This document shows positions 35,406 to 47,608 of a DNA stretch of 64,000 nt, piece after piece. The notes under the pieces were generated by a model, which ran no database searches, had not been told where the DNA came from, and saw only the letters and a list, made by a program, of their open reading frames with translations. This stretch comes from Elmis aenea (taxonomy: Eukaryota > Arthropoda > Insecta > Coleoptera > Elmidae), in NCBI GenBank assembly GCA_947652605.1, contig OX393581.1:30188788-30252787 (forward strand), read 5' to 3'. The translations under genes and the position numbers were made by a program. Every line of letters begins with the position of its first letter. The first letter of the stretch is position 1.

Positions 35406-36261
35406 TATTACCTATGTTCTTTGGCTGTGCAGAGCAAATACTCTTAAACTTGAAAAGTTTGGAATGGTAGTTCATGAACGTAAATGGAATTAAAAATCCT
35501 TATCTAACCTATCACGCTATTGCCGTCACTTGATCTAAGAAAATTTATGAACATTAAATGATAAAAACAAGCGCATCTTTTTTTTTTCAAGTCTTCAATC
35601 ACCTTAAGTAGCGTCTATCTTCTGCCGTTGTATCGTATTGAATAGCTTGTTGCCTTCATAACGCCGTCTACATTGGAAAACCGCACATTTGATGGAAGTT
35701 AAAGCGATGACATCGTTAAGTCTCAAACGCGTCTACTGAACCAGAAAAAAGGAAATGAAGTCTCATTATGCTTTAATTAAGCGCTAGAAAAAAAAAAGAT
35801 CTGCTATCGTAAGGAATGTGCAAATGTTTTGAATTCAGTATTATATCGTTTTCGCTTTTCAGAAGACATCGTTTCTTCAAGCTCATTTAACAATTTTAAA
35901 AAACTTTTCAGCTGAATAACTTTATGCGGTGATAAAACTATTAGTGTATCTGGGAAAAATGCTTAGAACGAATTTGTGAAATAATGTTCTATAATTTATT
36001 TTTTTTGTGAATAAGTGGGTTTATAACAAACATAAAGGGTGTTGATCTAATGCCTATATTCTTCATATCTCGTTTACTAATTAAGTATAATAGTATGGGT
36101 AAATTTAAATAAAAAGTTGCGTTTTCGAATTCTAAATTGGGTTGTCTCTCAAAATTATTTGAGATTTTTTATACTCTATAGTTATAACGTTTTCTATTAA
36201 TATAAAAAAAGAACTTTTAAAAACTGTTAACGACCTTGATAAAATTGAACTATTAAGACAC
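35406..36261. other. Intronic AT-rich DNA, nothing recognised
   Basis: A possible isolated tag (AAAGGGTGTTGATCTAATGC near 36036) is the only pattern seen. Confidence 0.3.
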
Positions 36262-36803
36262 TTTTATACTATACTATTTTTTCGTTTAAGAAAATCGTAT
36301 ACGATTTTTGATACAAAAATTTCGTTCAAGAATTTAGCATGGAAAATATGGACCTTTTACATTGTATTATATTTTGGTACGAAAACCCCAATATATTTTG
36401 GTTACTTTTTAGTAACTTTTATCATATTTTGTTGGCGCCTTGAGTAACCATGTCAAATGTTCAATTTGATCACAACGGAAAGCGAATCATTTTCAAATTT
36501 AACGTATATATAACGGTTGTCCCATTCTACATATTTATTCCTACAAAATAAATTGTGAGGGATTAACGGTAATAAGTAGTATTTAACATCGTTTGATTGT
36601 TTCAGTTAACCTAACCCACAAATGACATGCGGTCAGATACAGTAACAGTAGAATACGCATGCGCCCATGCTAAAATTGGACGCATATAGGGACGGTAATA
36701 ATTTCGTACGAATTTTTCGTTCAAGATTTTTAATTTCTGATTGACACCGTACTAGAAAATCGTATACGATTTTCTTAAACGAAAAAATAGTGTAGTATAA
36801 AAC
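36262..36803. mobile_element. Inverted-repeat element, about 540 bp
   Basis: The left TTTTATACTATACTATTTTT and TCGTTTAAGAAAATCGTATA are mirrored at 36755-36803. The arms are about 50 bp with the internal palindrome ATCGTATACGAT. The inside includes CATGCGCCCATGC and a TTCGTTCAAGA phrase present twice in direct orientation. Superfamily unknown. Confidence 0.65.
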
Positions 36804-39800
36804 AGACTTTAGACTTTACAAAAATTATTTTTTATTGTTTAAATGAAGAAGAAAAATGTAAAAGCTATCAATGTGGTTTTTCTGCTGTGCTAAATACTAT
36901 TTTGTAACTTAATAGCACCAACATAACGGTGCTATTTTATAAATAAACACCACTATAATACCAATTTATGAATTTAACCTAGATCAGAAAAATGAGTGTC
37001 GCAATATATTATCTTCTTCTAAAGTTTGTAGTTAACCACTGTAACAATATTAATAAGTCTCAAAATCAAACACATTGTGGAAAACAAAAACAGAAGAGTA
37101 TCAGTTAAGCCGGTTGGTGGTCTTTCTGTTTGATGCAACGATAAGTAATTCAATTGTTGAAACTATTGTCGCTACTACGAATAGTCAAGAAAATGTCAAG
37201 TTTTGCGCTGCGTTTGCAATGTGATCGCAAATGTAACGTTCAGTGTACTTTAAGATCGTAGAACTTAAAAAGATAGTTCTCCAATGTAATAAAGGGTTAA
37301 GAGTCTTCGTCCACTTCGCCGACATTATTATTGCATCTTTTCGAACTTCGTTTCAGTCGGTAATGTTCAATTATTTGTTTGCTAATGTTTAATTGATGTA
37401 AATGGTTCATGTTATGTGTAATTTTATGTATTTAATTATGATAACTCTAAAAAGTTGGTAAAAATATCCTGTGAAAATTAAAGTGCTATAAGTTTGATAA
37501 AAATTACAGTTAAGAGTAATAAGTACCTAATACAAAAATACACATAAAAATATTTTAATAGCACCTAACACACGAATATGAAGGGACACATGAAAAAAAT
37601 TATAATCGTTTTATTTAAGTCCTAAACATTCGATGTATGCAAAAATTAGCAAAGGCATACCTTGTGGGAACCTACCCTGTACTTACTTCTAAGGCTTAAA
37701 CTTATTAAACCTTAGAAGTTACCGATGGTAAACGCTAAATTACAGACACACCGTCCACTTTAGTATGTAACGTTAGATTTAGTTTTGAAAGGAATTGTCG
37801 CCCGCAGTTAAATATTTCATAAATGCCACTATAAATGCAACTATTATGTACTTTAATAGTTCAAGTTAAGGCTTTAAGGCTTTTGTCTTAAAAAATCTTA
37901 TTTATTGTGTTTTTTGAAATTGTAATTACCAATATTATCTACTATCCAGTTTAACAGCTTTGCGCTGCTTTATCAGATAGTTTTTTTTCTACTGGCGAAA
38001 CAGCTCGCAGCTATACTAACTAATTTAATCTCTCAATGCAGTTGCAATTCTAGATTTATATTGCTTGTATTATTGTTTTAAATAAGATCAAACCCGCAGT
38101 GTCTTATGTCTTCTTCTTATATTTGCGACTACGTTTGCTATGAATATCGCAATGTCCTGATAACACTTACAAAGTCTTAAAATGTATATTCAGTCCAGCT
38201 TGGTTCACCAATTTTAATAAAATAAGATAGGGACATCAAAATTTTATTCGTTTGCCCTCGTATAAGCTTAATATTTAAGTAAAATTTTTATGCGCAATAC
38301 CGTCGCGACGCGAAAATGCCATATTGGACCAGTAAACTAAAACATAGTAGTGTCATAAACTGGTAGCTGACATTTCAAGAAACTATAAAACTTCCATGAA
38401 ATGAATATCTAATAAGGTCTATCTCCATGCAATCTGCAAATAAAGCCATACAATGCAGTTTATTCCTTGCACAACATAAAATTCACCACAGATGGATGTT
38501 TCAACTTATAATCTCTCCTTTCTGCTCCATTAAGGAAGAATAAAACCTACATTAGGTCTATTAACAATCTCCTTCCACTTAATTTAGCAATTCGTGATGG
38601 ATTTTTACGGTTTTTTGCTGACAGAACTGGAGCAGTCACCGTGACTACTCGATGTAAACAAATTAAAACTCGCAATTTCCGTGTGTAACAACAGTTCGTA
38701 TGTTATTTATTGTTTTAATCGAGCTAACCGTGATGATTGCACAGAAGCACAGCTAGTAAATAGTTAATATAATAACAGACACTCAATCTGACTCCTAACT
38801 AGATAGAGTAACGAGAGTTGTGCATGCAACCTATTTGGATTATACGGAGCAGTAAAGTTTGCATATAAAATCGAGTAGTTGGACTTAGTGCAACTTTATC
38901 GCAGGCAGTCTTGAGTACTGTAGATAGCAAAAGTGCAATCACCAGAATGAATTATAAAGGTCAAAGCCCCAAACAAATGTTGCTTACATAAATTTCGTTG
39001 CACGAAATGCTATAATTTGTTTAAATTTAAACTCGAGGCGCAGACTAAGCAAACTTAAAGCACGCGGATTCTGTCCTAGACGCTTTTATTTATAATTACA
39101 CAAAGACAATATACTTTTTGTACGTATAAACTACTTTCGCCTAAATACGTTAGCCATTTCGTGGATTAAGCTAACTGTCGCAAAGATATATCGTCCACTT
39201 CTTATTCTATTAGCGGGAACGGCAACTTAGTTCAGTGTATGAATTAATTTTATTGTTTTTAATGGGTTTCACTATTTTAAATTATCATTACTCAAAAGGG
39301 GTTTTGAATGAAACATAAATTTCCCTCTAAAGTCAATTGTCATTATTTAAACTAAATTATTAATCTTTTATATGTTTAATTTCATCGAATGTCAATGTTT
39401 GATAAAAAGTTATTCAAACGTTTACATTTATTAACCAATGATAAATTAAATAAATATCAATATTCAATATTCAAGATCATTTCCAGTTTTTTAGTTTTTA
39501 GTGAAAAACTGTTTTTTGTCATTTAAATAAAGTGTCATATCTTAGTCATTGTTGTAAACGTCAAAAAAATTTATAAAAAATAAGATTTTTTTAAGTAAAA
39601 TTTGATTGTGCCTTTAAAAAAATTTACGGTGACCGATTAAAAGTTATGACACAAACTTACTTTTTTAGAAAACAAAACTATAGTTGGCAATCATCTATTC
39701 GCATTCCTTGGTAGATAGTTATTTACAATAATATTGAGTTACAAAGGTTTTTTTTTGAGTAACATTATGAAAACAAAAAAATATATTAAAGGAGGTTAAA

Positions 39801-40572
39801 ATATTTATTGGCTTGCTGTAAAATTTTCTGAAATAATTCATATGCCAGGACCTCATCTTCCAGTAAACAAAAGTATATATTTATACCAAATGTGCCTTGG
39901 TTTTGTTTTTCACATGTGGATTTTGATTTGCCCAGTTATGATCATTTTTAACTTAAAATCTCTATTATTTAATATAAAATATTTATCTGTACTTATAATA
40001 TTTAGGGAAACTGATTATTGTCGGCACTTTTTGCAGAAAGAAACGACAAATTTCAATCGTTTTTAAATAAACGTTGGAATGTTGTACCCCATGAGTTTTA
40101 TATGGTTTTACATACTGTTTTTTTCTTTTGTTTCACAGCCTACTTTTTGTTTTTATAATGTTAAATTCAAAATAACTACATCTACCCTTAAATATTTAAA
40201 ATGAGAAGAAATAAGATATTCAAATAGATCATAGCCAACTTCGGCTTCTATTTAAAAAAATTTAAGTTGTTTCATTACTTTTTAACGGTAAGCGTAAAAA
40301 AGCACTGTCAAATTCTACGTAAAAAACTCTAAAAATGATCCTTACAATTTTTTTTAATGTTAACAACAATAGCGGAGATATGAAACATTGTTAAATGACA
40401 GAAAAATAAATTTTCGCTTATAACTGAAAACCAGAAATGATACAATATTTCTCCCAAAATATTGCATATTTTTGGTAATTTAACTGTTTCTCTATCTTAA
40501 ATATTAAACAAGATAATTCCATCGAATTTGGTTCACTCTTCTTACGCTGCAACACGTCTTTTTTTTTTTAAA
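36804..40572. other. Intronic AT-rich DNA, nothing recognised
   Basis: No paired terminal repeats or coding remnants found. CATAGCCAACTTCGG near 40229 recalls a phrase from the 19097-20611 foldback and may be a relict. Confidence 0.3.
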
Positions 40573-41026
40573 CAGGGCATGAAACCGGTTTTTTAAAACG
40601 GTTTAAAAAACCGGTTAACCTTTATTTTTTGTCCAAAATTGTGATTTTTAACCGAAACCGAAACCGTTATTTTTAAAGGCAAAAAAACGGTAACCTTTAA
40701 CCAAAATAATAAAAAACCGGTTTTTTAAACATCTCTTTTTAAAAATTATTTTGAAAAATACAAAATCTGTATTAAATGTGATTCGTTTACCAAAAGTAAT
40801 TACTGAATGCTTGATTGTACATATATTATAAAATTATAAATAGATAATATCTTTTTATACTTTGCATTCCAAATCTGAATAATGTTAAAAACCGGTTAAA
40901 TTAACCGGTTTTGAAAAAAACGGTTTTTTACGGAAAAAACCGGTTTTTCAACAAAAACCGTTATAAAAATAAAGTTCTTGATTTCGGTTAACCGTTAACC
41001 AAATTTTTTTTCGGTTTCTAGCCCTG
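40573..41026. mobile_element. hAT MITE, 454 bp, packed with AACCGGTT words; 8-bp TSD TTTTTAAA
   Basis: TTTTTAAA occurs at 40565-40572 and 41027-41034. The ends CAGGGC and GCCCTG are inverted, continuing ATGAAACCGG on the left against CCGGTTTCTA-type sequence on the minus strand. Both subterminal regions carry many AACCGGTT, AAACGG and ACCGTTA words in both orientations. No coding frame. The TSD is low complexity, which slightly weakens it, but the ends agree. Confidence 0.82.
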
Positions 41027-41034
41027 TTTTTAAA

Positions 41035-42852
41035 TGTACAACCTGATTTAAATTTGAGGGCAACTGTTAGAATATCTCGAATCATTTGACCATTGGTTTA
41101 TATTGGACAAAGTTGCCAAGTGTTATACTGATTTACGATATAAATAAATATTTGAGACTTTGGCTACCGTTTTCATAAAGAATGGAAATATTTGGAAATT
41201 TAATTTTTTTTTTTTTTATTCATGAAATGATTTATTTAATTCCATTAATGAATAAATCATTGTAAAAGTGTTTTTAAACAGTTAAGACACGCTTGAAAGA
41301 AAACAAATTGTAATATTCTCCATGGGTATATGAAATAATTTAGGATTTGAAATTTGTATGTAATTAATAACTTGTAAAGATTGAAAGACTAATATGAGTG
41401 TGATTTTTATGAATGATGTTCAGTTTTTTATCTTATCAACTGTTTTATCACATAAGTGCTTGTTGCAAATCTCCCTTTTAACGACATCCTTATAAAGAAT
41501 TGGTAACGTAAAGTTTATGATTATTTTACGCCAGTCAATAATGTTGAATATGAGCAATTCACACAAAAATTTGACACCAATAAGTCTTAATTTTTTATTT
41601 GACATATAGTTGCCAATAAAAGCACTCCATAATTTTCGTATAAACCGAAGAAACGTCGTTTTTGGTTACATTTTTGGGGTTACGACTGACGAAAGCGTAG
41701 CAATTTTAATAACATCACGTGCAAGCATGATTTATTTTTTAGATAATTACATATTAAAGCTAACTATAACCTCTATTTCGTGTGAATCTAAATGCTGTAT
41801 TTAATTTAAATTGTAGATAACTGGGTTTTAACTATTTTTCATTATTTCACATCCTTATGAAATAAATTTCTGTTGTTAAATTAACAAAAGGTTAAACTGA
41901 TGTTCCAGTATTCATAAAATTATCGATTGAAGTAGGCCGCCCATGTGAAACTAAATAAATTCTTTTAATGATGAAGTAAGACAAAACAAATCGCAATTTT
42001 AGCATATCGCAACATTTACTTTATTATTAATTTTTCTTTTGTTACTTTTCATGCATTTTAGATTTGGTGTTACAAATGATTTAATTAAAAATTATAGGAT
42101 ACAAGCAGATATTTTATGTTACACAAAATTTTACGTAAAATATTTATATATGATTTAAACGCATACTCAGAATGAGCAAAAAAAATTAAGGTATTTATTT
42201 AATACTTTATGGTATTCACAATTTTCAAACTTTTAAAATTACATGCCAAAATAATATTACTGAGTCTCATCACAAATTCAGCTTTACATGAGTTGTCCTA
42301 ATTAATTAACCTTCGTTTTATTAAAACAAAAAAAAGTGTTCGTTCACAGAAAAAAAGCATAAAAATACATTATAAATAAATAGAAGTTATTGCATAATTC
42401 ATTTACATAAGTGTATTTCGAGTTAAATGCGTTATACTTAGCTTATTAACTAATTATTTTTAACATTCTTCATTGCAAATACCTGGTAATTCCACTAAAC
42501 TGAGTCATATATCAGGGTTACTTCACCTTACTTTCGGACTGATACCATAAGTCGAATATGTTCGTAAGTCGAAGCACCGCCCTATTTTTCACGTATCGCC
42601 ATATAAAGTAAACAGTTTTCCGAGATTTTTATGGCACTGGTCCTTTTTGGAAGAAGCTATATTAATCAAAATAGAAGCAGTAAAACGATAGTTATAAACA
42701 GTTTAATTTTACGACCGCCAGTTAATTCATGTCGCTAAAAACTCGTCCATTTTATTTTTAACTTTTTAAACTTTAAAGTTTTTAGGGTCAAATAAAATAG
42801 TTATTAATATCGTTTTTTACGACCACTAATGTAAATGAGTCTTACCGTACAG
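41035..42852. other. Intronic AT-rich DNA, nothing recognised
   Basis: Frames at 41420-41605 and 41610-41804 have no recognisable content. Confidence 0.3.
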
Positions 42853-42968
42853 CCTGCATGCATAGTAAGTGGGTCCTTACGCACGGTAAGCAAAAAGCAC
42901 AGACTCACGTCAAACACTTCCTGCATGCCTAGTAAGTGGGTTATAACGCACGGTAAGCAAAACGCACA
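42853..42968. repeat. Two-copy tandem repeat, period 67 bp
   Basis: CCTGCATGCATAGTAAGTGG at 42853 recurs as CCTGCATGCCTAGTAAGTGG at 42920, each followed by ACGCACGGTAAGCAAAA and GCACA. The unit also contains TTACCGTAC/ACGCACGGTAA pairing. It lies just outside the hAT element that starts at 43029. Confidence 0.75.
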
Positions 42969-43028
42969 CTTTTCTAGAAATGTAAAAGTAGGCTTACATT
43001 AAAATTGACAAGAAAACGTAATTACATG

Positions 43029-45481
43029 CAGTGGTGAGCTGTAGGGGGCTCGCGCGAGCCCTTTCTTAAATTATTCCTTAATTTGCGAGCCCCTTGTTCT
43101 TCTTGTTAACCATTTTCTCAAGAAAAAATATATCTTAAAATCATTGTCATTACATACATTTGTAAAGCGACCAAGTCATGCCTATCAAGCAATGACGATT
43201 AAATTTAGAATAACCCGTCGCACAATAGATTTTTTTGAATTATGTACGATCACTCGATTATTCACGTTTGCATTTAAAATGCCATTTTTTTTCAACATAT
43301 AATTTTTTTTTTTTTTTTTTTTATTATTATTTAGAAATTTACAATCTGCTAAGATCTATAGCAATGAGTAAATGTGTTAAATGGTTACTACACATAAGGA
43401 GTATTTTGTTCAGTAACAAAAACTCCGAAAATTAATTTTTAATTAATTATTTATATTTGAAACTAATGTTGATTGTTGAGCGCGTCCGCTGGCCAGTGTT
43501 TTTTCAGGCGCTTTTCAGCTGCGTAAGGGATGCGTAGAGGGCTGGTTAGGTCATTGGGATGTCCCTCCAGTCCATAGAGGTATTTTTTTGTTAATCGGAC
43601 AATTTCCTCTTCTACTGAAGGTATAGCCGAGTCGTCGTGGAGGGTCTTGTTTGAGATGTACCACGGAGCATTGTAAATTGTTCTTAGGATTTTTGACTGA
43701 ATTCTTTGGATTACTTTAGTGTTGGTTGGCTTTGTGCATCCCCAGAGTTGGATGCCGTATGCCCAGATTGGTTTTAATATACATTTATAGAGTAGGAGTT
43801 TATTATTTATGGATAACTGGGATTTTCGCCCGATGAGCCATTGCATCTGTCTTAATTTAAGGTTGATTTGCGTTTTCTTGGCAATTATGTGCGGTTTCCA
43901 CGTAAGTTTTTTGTCTAGTGTTAGTCCTAGGTATTTATATTCGTCTCTCACTGGCAATTGCACGTTGTTTATTGTTACCGCAGGGCAAATTACCCTTCGA
44001 TTTGTGAACGTGACCTGGGCTGATTTGGTGTGGTTTACTTTTACGCGCCAGGTGTTTAACCAGTCCTGAAGTTGATTGAGATGGTTTTGGAGGTTTTGAG
44101 AGGCTGTGATTGGATTTTCGTTTACAGCTATGATGGCGGTGTCATCTGCGAATGTTGCGATTATGGTATTGTTTGTAGTTGGAATGTCGGCGGTGAATAG
44201 CAGATATAGTAAGGGTCCCAGTACGCTGCCTTGAGGCACTCCTGATTTGATAAGGTGGTATGCGGAGGTTTCCGTGTTGAATCTGGTTTGGAAATATCGT
44301 TCTGTAAGGTAGGATTTCAGTATAAGGAAGTGTGGTTTTATATAAGAGGCCGTCATGCCACACTCTATCAAAAGCTTGCTCAATGTCGAGAAAAGCGGCC
44401 TTGCAGAGTGTCTTTTCTTCAAGGCTTTTGAGTATCTCGTTCACTATCCTGTGGCTTTGTTGTATGGTTGAGTGGTGCTCGCGGAAGCCAAATTGGTGTA
44501 GTGGTATTTTTTCGTCGATACTAGCATCCACTGCTATTCTTTTGAGTAGAAGTTTTTCGAATATTTTGGACATGGATGGTAGTAGACTTATTGGTCGATA
44601 TGATGTGGCGTTATTCGGTGGTTTACCGGGTTTGTGTATCAGTATTATTTGGGCAAATTTCCAGGTCACTGGAAAGTACGCAAGTCTTAGTATGCTGTTG
44701 TAAATTGTTGTGAGCAGTGCAATACCTTTTCTGGGTAGTTCTTTCAGGACTTTTCCAGTGACTAGGTCGAAACCTGGTGCTTTGTGATTATTCCCTTTGG
44801 ATATCTCCTGCTTCACTTCAGATGTAGAGAAATGTTTAATTGGTAGAGTCATCGGGCAAGGACTGTCTAAATAGGTTTTAACGAAATTGTCATTATCATT
44901 GTGATTTGGTTCAGGTGTACTGAAGACTTTTGATAGGTGATCAGCGAAGATTGTTGCTTTCTCTTGGTCAGTTTTTCCCCAGTTACCGTCTTCTTTCCTA
45001 ATAGGGGGAATATGGGTTATCGGTCTTTTAAACTTCTTGGTTGCTTTCCATATCGAGTGGTCTTCCTTTGACAAACTAGTGATATATGATTTAAATGTAG
45101 CATTCCGTGTTTCTTGTAGTGCTGCTCGTAAACGTCTTGTGAGTCTATTGTATTCAGTTTTGTCAACAGGGTTTCGACTTCTTTGCCATCTGCATCTTGC
45201 TCTCCTCTTGTCGATCACAAGTTCCCGAATATATAAAGGAGTATTATTTGTTCCCTTTCTTTGTTTATCACGTGGGGTGGATTTCCATGCTGCTTCTTGA
45301 ATTATACAAGTTAGGTAATTTACTGCGTTATCAATATCGTCGGGTTGTTTTAGTTTGATATTGAGGTTTAACTGATCCTCAATATGAGTTCTGAAAGCAT
45401 TCCAATCGGTTTTTGATTATTTTTTTGTTTTTATTTAACTATGAGCGAGCCCTTTGTTAAAAATTTCATAGCTCACCACTG
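43029..45481. mobile_element. hAT element with 8-bp TSD ATTACATG, interrupted by a retroposon
   Basis: ATTACATG is duplicated at 43021-43028 and 45482-45489. The left end CAGTGGTGAGCTGTAGGGGG pairs with the right end, which reads CAGTGGTGAGCTATGAAATT on the minus strand. Next inside, GGCTCGCGCGAGCCC on the left answers GGGCTCGCTCAT on the right. Without the insert at 43303-45417 the element is about 340 bp and non-coding, a MITE. Confidence 0.9.
43303..45417 (-). pseudogene. Jockey-like non-LTR retroposon: reverse transcriptase, 5'-truncated and frameshifted
   Basis: The minus-strand coding region is open from about 45412 (in frame upstream of the Met codon at 45218) to a frameshift near 44340, where the frame ending GLLYK continues in the frame of 44422-43463. 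RT motifs in order: WKFAQIILIHKPGKPPNN, SYRPISLLPSMSKIFEKLL, HQFGFREHHST, AFLDIEQAFDRVWHDG, then SGVPQGSVLGPLLYLLFT, and the catalytic FADDT (residues 91-95 of the second frame), YKYLGLTLDKKLTWKPHI and a C-terminal LRTIYNAPWYISNKTLHDD. Endonuclease and first ORF are missing. A 20-base T run at 43303-43322 is the poly(A) tail of the minus-strand copy after a 140-nt 3' UTR. One frameshift only, so fairly young. Confidence 0.9.
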
Positions 45482-45489
45482 ATTACATG

Positions 45490-46634
45490 TGTATATTAGC
45501 CAAAAATCCGTTAAAATCAAAAGTATTATGTGATCGTAGAAAAAGTAAGCTACATAACACGAGTTGTAAAGCAATAACGCAGTCCACTCGTGCGTAATAT
45601 GCTTCTTACGACTCTTGTTATGTAATATACTTTTACAAACCTCAGTAAAAACTGTAATTAAAAAATTATCGTTTTTTAAGTAGCAAACTAAAGTTTTGAA
45701 AAAACTTGTTTATCCTTTACGAGAACAATTATTTTAAAGGCTAAATAATTACCCAGATCTAGGTAAACTTGTAGACGATAAAAGCAATATTGTTATATTT
45801 ACAGAGTCAATCCAGAGAAGAATACGTACAAACTAATTAAAATACGCTAATTAATTTCGTAAATTTCTTGTTTCATTTAAACAAGTTCACGGAGTAGACT
45901 CCAGACTTAACTAGTATTACTTACTTAACATTCCATCAATAAATAAACGGTTTTATTCATTAGCGTTGACTAGATTCTTAATTGTGGACATTATTATTTA
46001 TTGAAAATGTCTCGGCGAACTCGTAATGAAACGATCGTTTAGTTACACGGTTGGCTTTGTAAGGATTTTAGGTGATGTTTTATTAAAACACAATTTGTGT
46101 ACAAAGAATTATAAAGACAGGGAGAATTATAGACCCGGTTTATTAAACTAAGTAACTGCTCTTTGCTTAATTGCTATAGACGTCTTTAGGGGATAGTATT
46201 AAGTAGCTAAGCTTTCCTTAAATGCTCCAATTTGTTATCTAAATCTTGTTATTCTTTAGCAGTGACCGTTTCTCTATTATTTTCAGCGTCAGTTTTATGT
46301 TAAGCTATTAACGATAGCATTAGTACAGAGAATATCCACTGCGTTATGTTGAAGTTTAAAAAGATTGATGTGTTTCTGTTGACGCTTTTTAAATACACCT
46401 TGATGGTGGATTAATGGTGTTTTCTAGTGCTCTGAATAATTAATCAAGATTAAAAATACAAACGAGGCAATTTTAACTTGAAATAAATCGAACAAACTTG
46501 TGTGTATGTATTTATCACTTTTTACCACTCGTCAAGGTTGACATGATGTATACTGCATAAGCATATCTAGCACAACTTTGGATAATTTTCTTTACATTTT
46601 AGTAATCCTATCTTTTTATTTAACACGTTACTTA
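45490..46634. other. Intronic AT-rich DNA, nothing recognised
   Basis: No supported feature between the nested hAT element and the palindromic MITE. Confidence 0.3.
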
Positions 46635-47009
46635 AGGGTAGTTCACACGGTGACATTTAAAGTCGCGACTTTTGATGTCACCGTGTGAACGCCTAATGTC
46701 GCGACTTTAGACAGCGATATTGACAGTTCGGCGTTTGACGTAAGCCTACCATATTTTTATATTTTGACATAACAGACAAATAATATACATTTGTTTGTCA
46801 TCGATTTTCAATTTATCATGTCCCCAATAGATGCTCCAACGATTTTATCAACAAATAGCAACTTCAAAATAATTAGTTGCTCTACAAAACTCGATGCTGC
46901 AATTACAAGAGCGGCCATTTTTATTTTGGTCGCGACTTTCAATTTGGGTAGTTCACACGGTGACATTTAAAGTCGCGACTTTAAATGTCACCGTGTGAAC
47001 TACCCATTG
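46635..47009. mobile_element. MITE with a 60-bp palindrome at each end (TCGCGA centre)
   Basis: GGGTAGTTCACACGGTGACA begins both terminal blocks (46635 and about 46949). Each block folds on itself around AGTCGCGACT. The right block (about 46949-47009) is a perfect palindrome ending TGTCACCGTGTGAACTACCC. The whole element therefore also has inverted ends. Two further TCGCGACTTT words lie inside. A clear target duplication was not found. The look is Harbinger- or hAT-like; unassigned. Confidence 0.75.
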
Positions 47010-47608
47010 TTTGCTAACTACTGGGAACAATCTAAAACCTTTTTTTATATGATTTTAGTAATTTGAAACTTGTGAATGGTGTAGGACAAAATATTGATTG
47101 AAAATTTGAAGAATATGAAAAGAATTTTCCGGATTTGCTATTACAATCACTTTAGCCAACTTATGGAAAATACTTTGATTTTATGAAGTTAAAAAGTCAA
47201 TTAGTTTACGTGTACTCGACTCCCGACTTTCATTTAAAATCTATAAATTGCATAAAAGAATTAATTGTGAAAGATGAGCTAAAAGATGTTTTGACAGAAG
47301 TATTTAAATTAATACAATTAATTTGCACTATACCTTCCACGAGCCCATCGGCTGAACGATCGTTTTCGACAATGAAAAGAATAAAAACATTCACCAGAAG
47401 CAGCCAAAATGACGATAGACTGTCTGCTCTCGCTTTAATATCAATTGAAAAAAAATTATTGCTAAATATGAAAAATGAAAAAAGATTGCATGATGTTGCT
47501 ATAGACGAATTTTGTAAAAAAGATCGTAGAATAAAATTAATTTAAAAAAAAAAATTGTTCGTTTTTTTGGACAGCATCCCCTGGTTGAAAAGTCACCGCA
47601 CGCCACTG
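47010..47608 (+). pseudogene. hAT transposase C-terminal part with right TIR (ZMYM1-like type)
   Basis: The frame 47183-47545 encodes ICTIPSTSPSAERSFSTMKR, then TRSSQNDDRLSALALI, the hAT dimerisation region in the form seen in insect zinc-finger MYM-type 1-like transposases. Upstream in the same frame FEEYEKNFPDLLLQSL is followed by a stop near 47152, so the gene is broken and its catalytic part is missing. The right terminus, read on the minus strand, is CAGTGGCGTGCGGTGACTTT (ends at 47608). The left terminus is not in the window, so the element is truncated, perhaps by the adjacent palindromic MITE. Confidence 0.85.

Noticed and set aside
42853..42968. CRISPR-like direct repeats
   Set aside because: Only two copies of a 67-bp unit, no spacers, eukaryotic context.
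43809..45300. Plus-strand frames of 86, 123 and 87 codons
   Set aside because: Antisense shadows of the minus-strand reverse transcriptase.
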